Origin: Corynespora cassiicola | Taxonomy: Eukaryota > Ascomycota > Dothideomycetes > Pleosporales > Corynesporascaceae | Direction of reading: 5' to 3' | NCBI GenBank assembly: GCA_022059125.1 | Contig: JAEUWY010000016.1 | Coordinates: 682,001 to 746,000, forward strand | DNA length: 64,000 nucleotides | In this document: positions 52,740 through 62,925 of the stretch, piece by piece | How positions within the stretch are numbered: position 1 is the stretch's first letter | Layout: each line of letters begins with the position of its first letter | The notes under the pieces: generated by a model | The model's input: only the letters and a program-made list of their open reading frames with translations | Told to the model about the DNA's origin: nothing | Databases searched by the model: none | Translations under genes and position numbers: made by a program

Positions 52740-55700
52740 CTTTCAAAGATACATATGCTTTTGTTTAAGAATTTATTAACGGGAACATGGTAAAGGGAAG
52801 AAGTCAGATATGAAAAGAGCTATACTGAAGTATTATGGAGGATTAAAACCAGCAGTATACTGAATGTTTATGGGGACTAAAACCAAAGAGATGGGCTTGA
52901 TGTATTTGCTGTAAAAATGCACACCTCCAGTGTGCTCATGAAGGAAACGATTCGAAGACTTCGTCATCTAATGCTGAGTATTTGAAAAACTCTGCCACGT
53001 AAATCAATCTACAGAGTACTAAAACTAAAAGTGCTTGGATTAAGTATTCATGGAGAAACTACAATGTTAAATTTCAAGGCCTTATGATTGGCCTGAGACT
53101 TATGTTTTCAGCACCCCTCAAGTCCCAAACTACAAAGTCATACCCAAACATGCCGCTAGAATCTTTTGTGCTCAATTATTCTACAAAAAAGGCGATTCAG
53201 CATCAGTAATGCCAAAGAACTAGGAATACTGTGGATACAAAAAAGTATGAGCTTCGATTGATATGATTATTTCGAGCTAGGGTTCAGAGATTGGACTGGA
53301 CGACCTCAACGAGTTTTTTCAGGGTGCTTAAAAGATTCATTAACGGCAAGAATAGATAGAAACAGCATAACGGCATGCATATTCGAGTGATTCCAATTTT
53401 CTCGTATGGAGCAATGATATCTATTGAGACGCGCACAGATGCTTGATACCTTATTTAAAACTTTTGCTTTGCATTTGATGAGATGCACATGTGAAAGCGG
53501 AGGCTGGGAACATATTGATATAAAAAAATGTGTCAATTTGAGCGGAACAAGACTAGAACGATCGCATGGCCTGTTGCTGGTCGGGGAGCGATATCCATCC
53601 AGGGGATCTTGGAACAACGTCAATACCCATCAATTTATTTTATGACTCACGCATGAACCTTTCACCGGATGGAAATGACATAATACAGAAAACTGGAGAA
53701 AAGTATATGTGTATCATTACGAGAATACATCTCGAGTGAGAAGTTCATCCTCAAAAATCAAAGCTACGAGGTTCATGTGTAGATACAACTTCCTCAGACT
53801 GGAGAATAAGCACGCCAACAGCGATAAGAGTCTGGATTTAGTCTTGAATTTACACGCCAGCCGCCAGCGTCACCACTCGCCTCTGGTACCCGTCGGGTGA
53901 TTGGATCGCTCGACATTTGTATATCGTGTTTTCAAGTCGGGTAGTGGCTTATGAGCTTTTGTTTCGTGATACCCTTATATTTTGTATACAGTACACATTG
54001 CTAGTGATTTATAAGCTCGAAAAGACAACAGCAAAAAAGTCTCGAAAGTACAGTCTGATTTGAAATGGCGTCAGAACCACATAAAGGATCCCTGGATACC
54101 CTAATCTAATTCTAAAATGATAGGCAACTGTTACATTCAGTGTATTATTATTTTTTCCCTTATGCACAAAAGACCTGATCTAAATCAGGTAATTTTGTGG
54201 TTCGGCAGACAGAAAACCTGGCCGTATAAACACCGCTTTCGAATACATAAGTTCAACAAGTGACTAGGACGTATGAAAATACTTGTGCATCACAATTTAA
54301 ACGTAGAGAAAGGGTTATAAATATAGCTGCGAGCTCTGTATTATAAGGCACAGAACACTTAAAACTAAGAAGGCCACAAAATAAAGAAACAATCCATTTT
54401 GCTGAAGCAGGAGTCTGAGGTCCTCGGAAGATAGTATGGATGAACATTACAGTAGCTCAAGCTAAAATGGATATGGAGGACCAAAGGAAAGAGTTTTACC
54501 AATGACATTAGGAATTATTCCAAGAAATCGAAATTCTAACCCCTATAGTATTCTAAAAAATCTAAAAAAATTCTTATTAAGTGGTTGAGAGCAAGAGAAA
54601 GCCGGCCTTGTCACAAATAACTACATAAGATTTATATACAGAAAACAGAATTAGAAGTGATAAAGCCTTGAATATAGTACTTTTACAAAATCCCTAGCAA
54701 AACTTGCTATGGGCATTCTGCAATTAAATTAGACTATAAGACTATTTCTATGTTAGAACGGTAAAAGTACAGATAAAAGCAGAGATGAGGTTATATATGC
54801 TGAAACCTGCTGGGATCGCATAGCTGCAGAATGTACTGGCAAGAACATCCAGGCAGGCGTGACCTTATGAGGCCATGGTTCAAATACTCCAGCTTGAATA
54901 AAAATTGGATTTTTTTTGACATCAGCCAGCATACAGCACTTCGGGTATCATAAAAAGACCGACCCAAGAATCCCAGACCAAAGTAATCATGCTTTTTTGG
55001 TTGAAAACACAAGCATACCTGATCTCATGGAATGCTCGTCAAAAATTTCGAACCCAATGTGAATGCAAACTTCTGGAAGTTTGATACAATAAGCAAGGAT
55101 AGCTCGCTATGTTTGAGCTATCTGAAAGTGCAGCATGTCAATTGAACGAGGATATAGCAACACTACTCAACGTCACCGTATATCCATAACGTTCTCACCA
55201 CAACTTATTCAATGCATAATTCACGTATGACCACCACAAAAAAAACGCATAGCTGTCAAATGATGCGTTTCTCGAGCGAGGAGTACAAATGAAAAGCGGA
55301 CGATATGGAATGATATAAGCCTCCACCATGAGATCGGGTCAAGAAAAGGGGAAACATAGTTAATGATTGCAGCTTACAATGTCTGGCGCCAGCTTGATCA
55401 AATAATTGGCAACATCATTCATGTAAAGCAGGGGCGCAGAGACTTGTGAAGTAAAATCTATACAGTGTGGGGTTTGCCTTGGGAATATACAAACCAAACC
55501 TGTTTTTCTCAAGATGGCACATACTGAAGGACTCGGAAAATCCAAACTCCTCTCAAATACAGCCATACTCAAGCGATCCTTGTGGTACTGTCACGAGGTG
55601 ATGGAAGACTCAATATGAAATCTGACCAGCTATATGAAGCCATACAATCATATGATAAAAAATAAGATATTTACCATGTATATGATGGTGTTAGCGTTTT

Positions 55701-55960
55701 GATTTCGCAAGTGCCGCTGTCCATAAGAAAAAATAATTATATCTTGGCATTATGTTTTGAAAAGTCATCAGGCCATCTCACGGAGATGAACGAGTATCTC
55801 ACAGTAATGGAAAAACGTCCTATTCTCCAATAAATTAGAAGGAGGTTATTGTGTTTGTTTGTCAACAACCTCATAGTAGCTTTTGGCAAACCTCTATGGT
55901 CGGTTGCACAACTCAAGTGAGTGACCAGTTGGATTTTCATAAAAGTGTAGCAAAATCAAT
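52740..55960. other. AT-rich island, no gene
   Basis: About 3.2 kb, visibly AT-rich compared with both flanks. All open frames are short (60-105 aa), many start at non-ATG codons, and none shows a motif. No clear terminal repeats or transposase were seen. RIP-decayed transposon is the usual explanation in this group, but no source element can be named. Confidence 0.5.
54173..54190. repeat. Short inverted repeat (hairpin)
   Basis: ACCTGAT, 4-nt loop, ATCAGGT. Seven-base-pair stem in the AT-rich island; followed 6 nt later by a TTTT stretch. May be chance. Confidence 0.5.
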
Positions 55961-56910
55961 ATTATGCCCCGATTGGTTCAGGATGCTCGCCTGAAAGCTA
56001 TGTGTTCGCTGTCATGCACCTACACTAGGGATTGCCTATCGACAGCCAGGCAAACATGGAAGCGATGTTTGAAGCAATGTTTAGATCTCCGTCATGACCA
56101 CGATCATGGCCAGAGAAGAGCGAGGCCAAAACACCCTCACCCAACATCACCCCACAACACCACCACCCAAACAAGACAAACCAAAACAAACAAAGCCCCA
56201 AACAACTCCTATCCGCCCTGATTCAAGACCCCTAGAATATTCCCCCAGTCAAACAACTCCACGTCTTCGAACCGACTCACCTCGCGTGCACAAAATCAGG
56301 GGCACAACGGCCAACAACCCACACCGCCGAAGATCACCCACCCCAACAACGTCATCCAATACGTGCCCCTACCCCGGCCCCGCCCCAGAAAAAGCCCTTG
56401 CCAGTCCAGGCAACAAAAAAAAACCGTTTTTCGAGAAATGTCCTAGCCTGCAGGGGTGGGGGGCAAGGCAAGGCCAGGCAATGGCAAGGCGAACAAGCGA
56501 GAGCGAATTTCTTGCGGCCCAGCACGCGCGCCCATTGGCCCCACCCCACGCACCCGCGCGGTCCGCCCGCCGCCGAACTGGAATTTTTTGTCTTGCGGAC
56601 CCCTGCTCCGATCCCGCATCCCGGCTACCGCACATGGAGATTGGTCTCGGTCTGCTAGATTTTTTGGGGGCGTGCGGGCGAGGGAGGAGAGACATGGGGG
56701 GAGAGGGGAGGGCCCACCCCCTATTTCGTTTGGGATGGGCGCGCTAGTCAGTGATGAGGGCGGTTACGTAGGCCCAGCGTGAGGTGGGCGGGCAGGATAA
56801 GTGCTGGGATCGTGATGTTTTTGTCTCATCAAGCACTTGTGGGTAGTATATATTGCAGTTTGGCGGACAAAATATCACATGATCAGTTAACACAGTAAGA
56901 CGTGTTCTAC
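55961..56910. other. A/C-rich and G-rich spacer before the tRNA gene
   Basis: From 56100 to 56400 the plus strand is A/C-rich with hardly any T or G. From about 56660 to 56712 it is G-rich with runs of 3-6 G. The minus frame 56352-56549 and plus frame 56094-56747 (217 aa) are low complexity. Confidence 0.45.
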
Positions 56911-56991
56911 GGCGCGGTGGCGGAGTGGTTATCGCGCAAGACTAGAAATCTTGTTCCTTCGGGAGCGTCAGTTCGAATCTGGCCCGCGTCG
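56911..56991 (+). tRNA. tRNA-Ser(AGA)
   Basis: Cloverleaf readable by eye: acceptor GGCGCGG pairs with CCGCGTC (one G-T pair), discriminator G at 56991. The anticodon stem CAAGA/TCTTG encloses loop CTAGAAA, anticodon AGA at 56944-56946, so it decodes UCU/UCC/UCA-type Ser codons after A34 editing. A long variable arm (TTCCTTCGGGAGC) marks a class II Ser tRNA. The T arm is GTCAG-TTCGAAT-CTGGC. No intron. A T11 run at 57003-57013 follows as Pol III terminator. Confidence 0.93.
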
Positions 56992-57002
56992 CGATCATCT
57001 TC

Positions 57003-57013
57003 TTTTTTTTTTT
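57003..57013 (+). terminator. RNA polymerase III terminator
   Basis: Eleven consecutive T, 12 nt after the end of the tRNA-Ser gene. Confidence 0.8.
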
Positions 57014-57164
57014 GGCTGAATGGATGGCCCGGAAGTGATCGTGGTTGGGAGAGATCTGCCCTTCTGTTCTTTTTCTTTTTTTGCGCTGGATACATGCACA
57101 CCCCACGGCCGTGCTTCGAGATATGTACATCGGCGCTCAATGAATTGACATAAACAATCCGACT

Positions 57165-58308
57165 CTAACTGATCGTACAAATGACCTTGCCCTTTGTTTT
57201 GTTCCCCTCCAGCAGCCGATGCGCATCCTGGATCTGCTCCCATGGAAGCACTTTATCGATGATGACCTTGAATCTCCCATCCTTGAATCGTGGCAGTGCG
57301 TGCTCAACCAACTGATCCCTCAACTTGCCCTGGTAGTCCTCATCCCTGCTCCTCAGTGTGCTGCCAACGAGCGTAACTCTCTTCATAAGTATCGGAGCAA
57401 TGTTCACACCAGCGGGGAGCACGACCCCGCCCATCAAGCCCAAAAAGACGATGGTACCATCGCGCGCAACGGCCTTCAGGTTATCCTGGAAGTACTCTGC
57501 ACCAATGAAATCGATGATGATGTCAACGCCCTTACCATCCGTCGCCTTGAGCACCTCTTCGGCCCAATTCGACGTTTTGGTGTTGAACGCTGCGGTTGCG
57601 CCGAGCTCCTCAACCGCAAACTTGCATTTTTCGTCCTGGCGGGCTGTTGCATAGACGGCTGACGCTTTGTCTGCGATTGCAAGCTGGATCCCGGCGATGG
57701 ACACCGATGACGCACCAGCGTGCCAAAGGACCGACTTGCCTTCGGTATACTTGGCGACGAGATAGAGCGCCTGCGTAGCCGTGATCCATGTCTAGAGGCA
57801 AGAGTTAGCACTGTGCGCTCAGAAAAAACAAGGATTTGGTTAGGCAGGGTGAGATGTAAACAAGACGTACCTCGGGAATACCTGCGCATTGTTCCCAGCT
57901 CAATTCTTTTGGCTTCCTGACGAGCATATGCGTGCTGATGACAATGTATTCCGCATACGCGCCTCCATACGCCAGCCCAAAAACTTCATCGCCAACCTTG
58001 AAACCCTCCTTGCCACCGCCCTCGTCGCCTAGCTCTTCAATGATGCCGGACATCTCCACACCAAGAGTTGAAGGCGCCTGCGGGGGCAATGGATAGTTGC
58101 CCTCGCGCTGTAGAAGATCCATCCGGTTCAGGCCAAAAGCCTTGACCTTGATGAGAGCCTGCGAGCCGGTCGGCTTCGGCCTGGGGATATCGTTGATGAA
58201 CAAGTTTTCAGCCGGCCCCTTGCCATTCTTGATGTCTGCTTGATGTCAGGCCAATGCTTTGTAACTGAGCGCGCGCAACTCACCCACTGCTCGGATAGTT
58301 GGACCCAT
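57165..58308 (-). CDS. NADPH:quinone oxidoreductase (zeta-crystallin/PIG3-like)
   Basis: Exons 58308-58284, 58235-57871 and 57791-57165 give 338 aa. Medium-chain dehydrogenase/reductase that reduces quinones with NADPH, usually cytosolic. N-terminal GroES-like fold: MGPTIRAVDIKNGKGPAENL, then GLNRMDLLQREGNYPLPP, a signature of the PIG3/QOR branch, and GVEMSGIIEELGD. The Rossmann part begins WITATQALYLVAKY; the NADP-binding loop region HAGASSVSIAGIQLA follows, and then VDIIIDFIGAEYFQDNL. No zinc-ligand Cys or His set is seen, as expected for this branch. The first exon is only 25 nt; introns are 48 and 79 nt. Tandem with RFA1. Confidence 0.85.
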
Positions 58309-59025
58309 GTTCAATGAGATGAATACAAACAAGCTCTAGTCTTTTAATATGCAGATATGATGAGCAGTACTGTTGGACTTGCGTCGATTGCAGACGTGTA
58401 GTGGGCGAATATACTCGGCCGGATACCGTGGATGGGGACGCCGTCTAGCAAGTTCCGAGGCTCCATCGAGCTGCTTATTTATCTGATGCTCGCAAATCTG
58501 ACCCCGCTTAGGATCGTGCTAATGCGGCTGTTCCAACCACAACACGAGGAATTCCGCTCCGACTACAGAAATCAAATCATCACTAGATTGAAGCTAATTG
58601 GAATTCATCGGAAGTTGCCAGGTTTTTTTTCCTACGGCGAATGATGGATGGGAGGTTCTTCTAGGCGGACTTCGATGCAATGACGATAGCGGGGCAACCG
58701 CAACTGCAAGTCCCGATCATTGAAGCTTGGACCTGGCGTGGGGCAACACCCGCGGACGTCACTGCATGGCATCATATGTTACTTAAAGAGCGACGGCAAA
58801 ACTTAGTCACTCTTACTTCTCAGATTTGCTTGTTGTAGGCCGTTCAAGTGCTCCCTCCAATTCATATCGTGCTCAGGAGACAACGTAAATTATGAAACCA
58901 TCTATCCTCCGGATGACGCCAAATATGCATCCTGCTGAGCAATAGACAGTCAGAATGCCGAGAACATCAACCAATCCACCGAATCTTCCAGCCTGAGAAT
59001 GATGAACACATCTCCCGCTAACCGT
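58309..59025. other. Spacer, quinone oxidoreductase / RFA1
   Basis: 717 bp on the same strand; no gene recognised. The frame at 58432-58644 (70 aa) has no motif. Confidence 0.5.
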
Positions 59026-61141
59026 CTACTGAACGAACAAACTATTACTGTCTGTATTCAGATCATACTGCTTGATGAGTTGGGCCAATTTGTTGGCTTC
59101 CTGAACGAAGTTGAGAGGGTAAGCATTCATGATTTGGTATCGGGGCCTTGGAAATGGTCAGCAGCAGTTCAAGGAAGGAGTGCATGATTGACTCACCTGG
59201 GCGTGTCGTTGTATGTCTCCATCTTGGCCCTGACCCTGAAGTTGTATGTCTTGCAAGTGGCGTCCAGCAGCGCATTCGCCACGCCCTTGCCTTCACCCTC
59301 TTCGTCATCTTTCTCCTTGATTGCCATGAGATCATTGGCCGGCATACCCATGATCTGCTGTCCAGCCTCATCAAAACAGCTCAACCAAATGGATCCACTG
59401 TGGTCGGCAACGCTAAAACTGAGGACATAACGCCACAGCGGCCTTTCGTGCTTTGCTCCACACTTTTCGCACGACCACACGTTTGGGTCTTCCTCAATGA
59501 CCTTCTTCTGGCAGTTTGGAGTTGAGCACGCGGGATAGGCAAGCGTGTTGTTCCGGACATAGAGAACAGTGGCCTTAATGGTGAAATAGGAAGGCTGATC
59601 CTGGAGATAGCTTTCTTCTTCAATCACTTGGCCAATGGTCTTCACATCCTGCTTGGTGCCCCCGGAGTTAGACTGCAGGTTCTGGTGTGTGCTAAACTGC
59701 GCGCCCTGGCCGACTGCGTTGAACCAGCCTCGCAATTTGTGAGCCTCGTCGATGTCGGGGTCCAGGGTCATGGAGCCAGAGCTTAGGAGACTAAGGCTTC
59801 GGCCACCAAAATCAGAGACCTTGGCGCCCTTGAAGGCAATGACAGAGTCAAGAGGTGCGTCGAAATTCTCAGCTGATTTGCCCCATATAGTCAGCCGGAC
59901 CGTGGTTTGGGTGTCGTCGGCTATCGTCAAGTCACGCTTGCTGAAATCCTTGTTGCTATTCTTGGAGGTGATGGTAGTGACATCGCCCACTTCTTTGAGA
60001 ACGCCGAGGGTGTCGATAGTGGTATCCTTGTCAACAGAGTCCAGGTCGCCGATCTTGGTGAAGTTGTACCGTATTTGTGGTTTGTTATCCTGATCTTCGG
60101 CCTACACTTATGTCAACGACGTCAAGGCGATGTAGATTGTTAATGCCTACCTTTTCTACTTCAGTATCTCTCTCAAATTGCAGCTCGAAATCATTCGGCA
60201 GGTTCGAGAATTGCTTCTTTGCCAGTGTGACTCGGCAGGGAGCGGAGATGTAGTACACAACACCTTCCTGGAAAATATTATTAAGCCTGTCTGCAACATC
60301 ATTGAAGGCAGTGCCGCGAATCTCGCCGGTTTCATCAAGCAAGTTGACACTGAACAGTCTGCCTTCGCCCCTAGCATTTTGCCAAGTCTTCATCTCGCTC
60401 TTCTGAGTGACTCGCGCCCGAATCGTCCACTTGTTGGTGTATGGGGAGAGGCCCTCGATAGGGTATAGGTGGGGGTGTGTTGATGTGCTGGGGTTGCTCT
60501 GGTGTACAGGAAGCGACCTCTGTTGTTGCTGTCGTGGTTGCTGCTGAGGAGGCTGCGCTGGCTTCGCACCATAGAAGTCATTGCTTGAGATGCTAGTAGG
60601 TTGCGGCTCACTCTTGAGCTCCAGTGCTTTGGGATCTCCTATCTTTTCGGGTTCCCCATACTGCTCAAGGACTTCGAGCTCCATGATGATCAAGATCCTA
60701 CACATATCAGCAACGCCTCCGGTGGCTGGAGAGGCTACCCACTTTTTGTCCTTGACCTGCTGGGGGTTGAACTTCAAGAGTCTTACGATGGATCCTTTCT
60801 TCAGCTTTCCAGAGGTGACAACGTCGTTGGCGGCTGTTGAAAGTCAGCATTGCACCCCCACATGTTCCGCAAGCAGCCACATACCGGTCGCGATCATAGT
60901 CTGGATGAAGTTCTTGATATCGCTGAACACGACACGAAACCGCTGGACGGGGTTCGCCTCGCCAGACTTGGGCTCCATGGGCCTGATCTGAACGCATTGC
61001 ATCACCGGGTGGCCCACGACGGGGCCATCGGGCGTGAAAATGCTCCTGCAAGCGCCGTTAGCAAAAAAAAAACCCCCCCCAGCACCTTCTCGAGGAAGAC
61101 ACATACTGGATGGAGCCCTGCGTAATAGCTTGCTCTGCCAT
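59026..61141 (-). CDS. RFA1: Replication protein A large subunit (Rfa1/RPA70)
   Basis: Five exons: 61141-61107, 61045-60885, 60833-60151, 60101-59197, 59146-59026, giving 634 aa. It is the largest subunit of the RPA heterotrimer that coats single-stranded DNA in replication, repair and recombination. N-terminal DBD-F MAEQAITQGSIQSIFTPDG..VFSDIKNFIQTMIAT. A Gln/Pro-rich linker (PPQQQPRQQQQ) separates it from DBD-A, GLSPYTNKWTIRARVTQKSE..NLLDETGEIRGTAFND. DBD-B follows (TLGVLKEVGDVTTITSKN). DBD-C carries a zinc ribbon, CSTPNC and SCEKCG, and EYGNFTL-free OB strands WRYVLSFSVADHSGSIWLSCFDEAGQ. The last exon ends FVQ. Introns of 61, 51, 49 and 50 nt all join in phase. Shares a 264-bp divergent promoter with the hydrolase. 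Confidence 0.94.
61063..61080. repeat. A10-C8 homopolymer junction in RFA1 intron 1
   Basis: Ten A followed by eight C on the plus strand, so the minus-strand intron reads G8T10 just before the GCTAAC branch site. Seen directly. Confidence 0.9.
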
Positions 61142-61226
61142 GTTGACTGCTGCACGAGATGTTGATGCGGCAGGATGGGGTTGTTGATGGTGGCGAGGTT
61201 GGTCGAGAGGAAATGGAGACTCACAG

Positions 61227-61232
61227 ACGCGT
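61227..61232. promoter_or_regulatory. MCB box ACGCGT (1)
   Basis: Palindromic MluI-type site, the binding word of MBF (Mbp1/Swi6), which drives G1/S genes including RPA in yeasts. Position 86 bp before the RFA1 ATG. Confidence 0.65.
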
Positions 61233-61243
61233 CGCGAGCAGGG

Positions 61244-61249
61244 ACGCGT
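61244..61249. promoter_or_regulatory. MCB box ACGCGT (2)
   Basis: Second perfect copy, 11 bp from the first. Confidence 0.65.
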
Positions 61250-61405
61250 TAATTGATCACGTGCCAGCCCCGCAGTGGGCAGGCTCGACCAAGCGACGCT
61301 AGTCCCTGCATACGTAATAGGTCCAGGCACCTTGGAGAGTTGACACCTGTGTCTTCCACCCCGATCACTCCCACGACCGCGTAAACAACACCGTAAACAA
61401 TCAAA

Positions 61406-62612
61406 ATGGCCGACAACGACATTGCCACAAAGGCTCCTGAGAGCGACGCGCAGGAAAACGTCGCAGAAGCTGCGGAGCAGAGCGTGTTCCCTGGCGACAC
61501 TCCAGCCCAGAGTGGACCGAGCATGGGTGTAGGGCGCCCTTTATTCACATAAACTTCCACTGACACAGCGATGGCAACTCTGGTGGGACGTTGAAGGCTG
61601 TTTGGAATAAGCGAAGAAGAAGCTGCATATTCTCAAACTCGTCCCTTACTCAGTGCCACACAGCCAACGACCCACTAGGCCTGTCACCGCGCAGGAGCAT
61701 GCGACAGTCCATGTACGCAAAAAAACTAACCTACTGCAGGAACACTGCACTTCCGACCGTCCCACTCCCAGTGGAGAGCGTCCTTCCGGAGAGATCATTA
61801 AACTCGGTGGCGTTACCTCGTACGTCGCAAAGCCCGCCGACTATCCGCACTCTCCCTCCAAACTTCTCCTCCTGCTTACGGGCGGGACGGGCGTAAACTC
61901 TACCAACAACCAGCTGCAGGCCGACAAGTATGCCGCAGAGGGCTTCTTGGTGGTCATGCCGGACCAGTTTGACGGCGATCCCGCGCCAAACAGTGTCGAC
62001 ATGACGCAGATCGAGGCCGAAGCTTCGTGGCTGGAACAGGTCAAGCTGAAGACCGCCGAGGGCGTCAAGATGTTCTTGATAGACATGTGGCTCGCGAGGC
62101 ATACGCCGGAAAAGGTCCTTCCGCTACTGCACAAGGTCATTGATGGTGCGAAGAAAGAGTATGCCGATGCTATTGCCAACGGCGGCGGGATATATGGTGT
62201 GGGCTACTGCTTTGGTGCAAAGTACATTTTGATATTGGCTGGACAACACCCCGACGATGTAGCTCATGGCCAGGCGGCGCCGAAGGATGAGGAGCAGGGC
62301 GCCGTAACCAACGAGCCTGCCATCAAGGCCGGTGCTGTTGCACATCCCACGTTGCTCACGAAGGAGGACCTTGAGGCTGTCAAGGCACCTGTCTACATCG
62401 CTGCCGTCAAGGACGATCCAATGATGGACGAATCCTCGGTGCTAACACCCGGGCGGAGAACCCTCGAACAAAATAAGGTGGAGCATGAGATTGAAGTTTT
62501 CGACGGTGTTCCCCATGGATTTGCCGTGCTGGGAGATTATGACGACCCGAAGATCAAGCAAAAGCAAGTACAGGCTTTTGGCCAGATGCTGGGATGGATT
62601 CAGGGGCATTGA
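61406..62612 (+). CDS. Dienelactone hydrolase family protein
   Basis: Exons 61406-61528 and 61740-62612 give 331 aa; the intron is 211 nt (GTAGGG..TGCAG). The N-terminal 41 residues are acidic and Gln/Ala-rich. Splicing joins SMG to EHCTSDRPTPSGE, the conserved start of the fungal hydrolase. Alpha/beta-hydrolase core: KLLLLLTGGTGVNSTNNQ, FDGDPAP, and nucleophile loop GVGYCFGAKY with Cys198. Asp266 (KDDPMMDE) and His300 (GVPHGF) complete the Cys-Asp-His triad. It likely hydrolyses dienelactone-like ring products in aromatic catabolism or a related ester; in vivo substrate unknown. The intron holds an in-frame-looking leader that could tempt a wrong ATG (the 319-aa frame from 61653). Confidence 0.85.
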
Positions 62613-62925
62613 GCGTCGCTGGAATGGTATTTGGGCTACAGTGTCTATCTGGCCCCATGTAGTGCATTTATGGGCGTTGAGGCTTTTGTGCGTTATATCA
62701 TACCTGATTAGCTTTCCCAGGCCTGTCCAGGTTCATGAACTTTTCTTCTATCCCGCAGTCTCTCGAGATCTTGAGATGCAGCCTATCAGCCTCAACAGCC
62801 TCTATAATGGTCCTGTAAAGCGTCTTCTGACGCCCGCATTTCTGCGCGACCCGGCCTGAGTTGTGGTCCATGACCTACCTCATCAAGCAAATCTTGACTT
62901 TCTTGCCAGTCTCTTGGGGATGCGA
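62613..62925. other. Tail-to-tail spacer
   Basis: 313 bp between the hydrolase and SLD5; no feature recognised. Confidence 0.5.

Larger units (their letters stand above)
61142..61405. promoter_or_regulatory. RFA1 / dienelactone hydrolase divergent promoter
   Basis: 264 bp. It holds two perfect ACGCGT boxes, 86-108 bp before the RFA1 ATG, and TCACGTGC near 61257. No third gene fits. Confidence 0.7.

Noticed and set aside
61653..61739. Alternative start of the hydrolase
   Set aside because: Lies in the intron; the exon beginning at 61406 supplies the matching N-terminus and the G-E-H-C junction.
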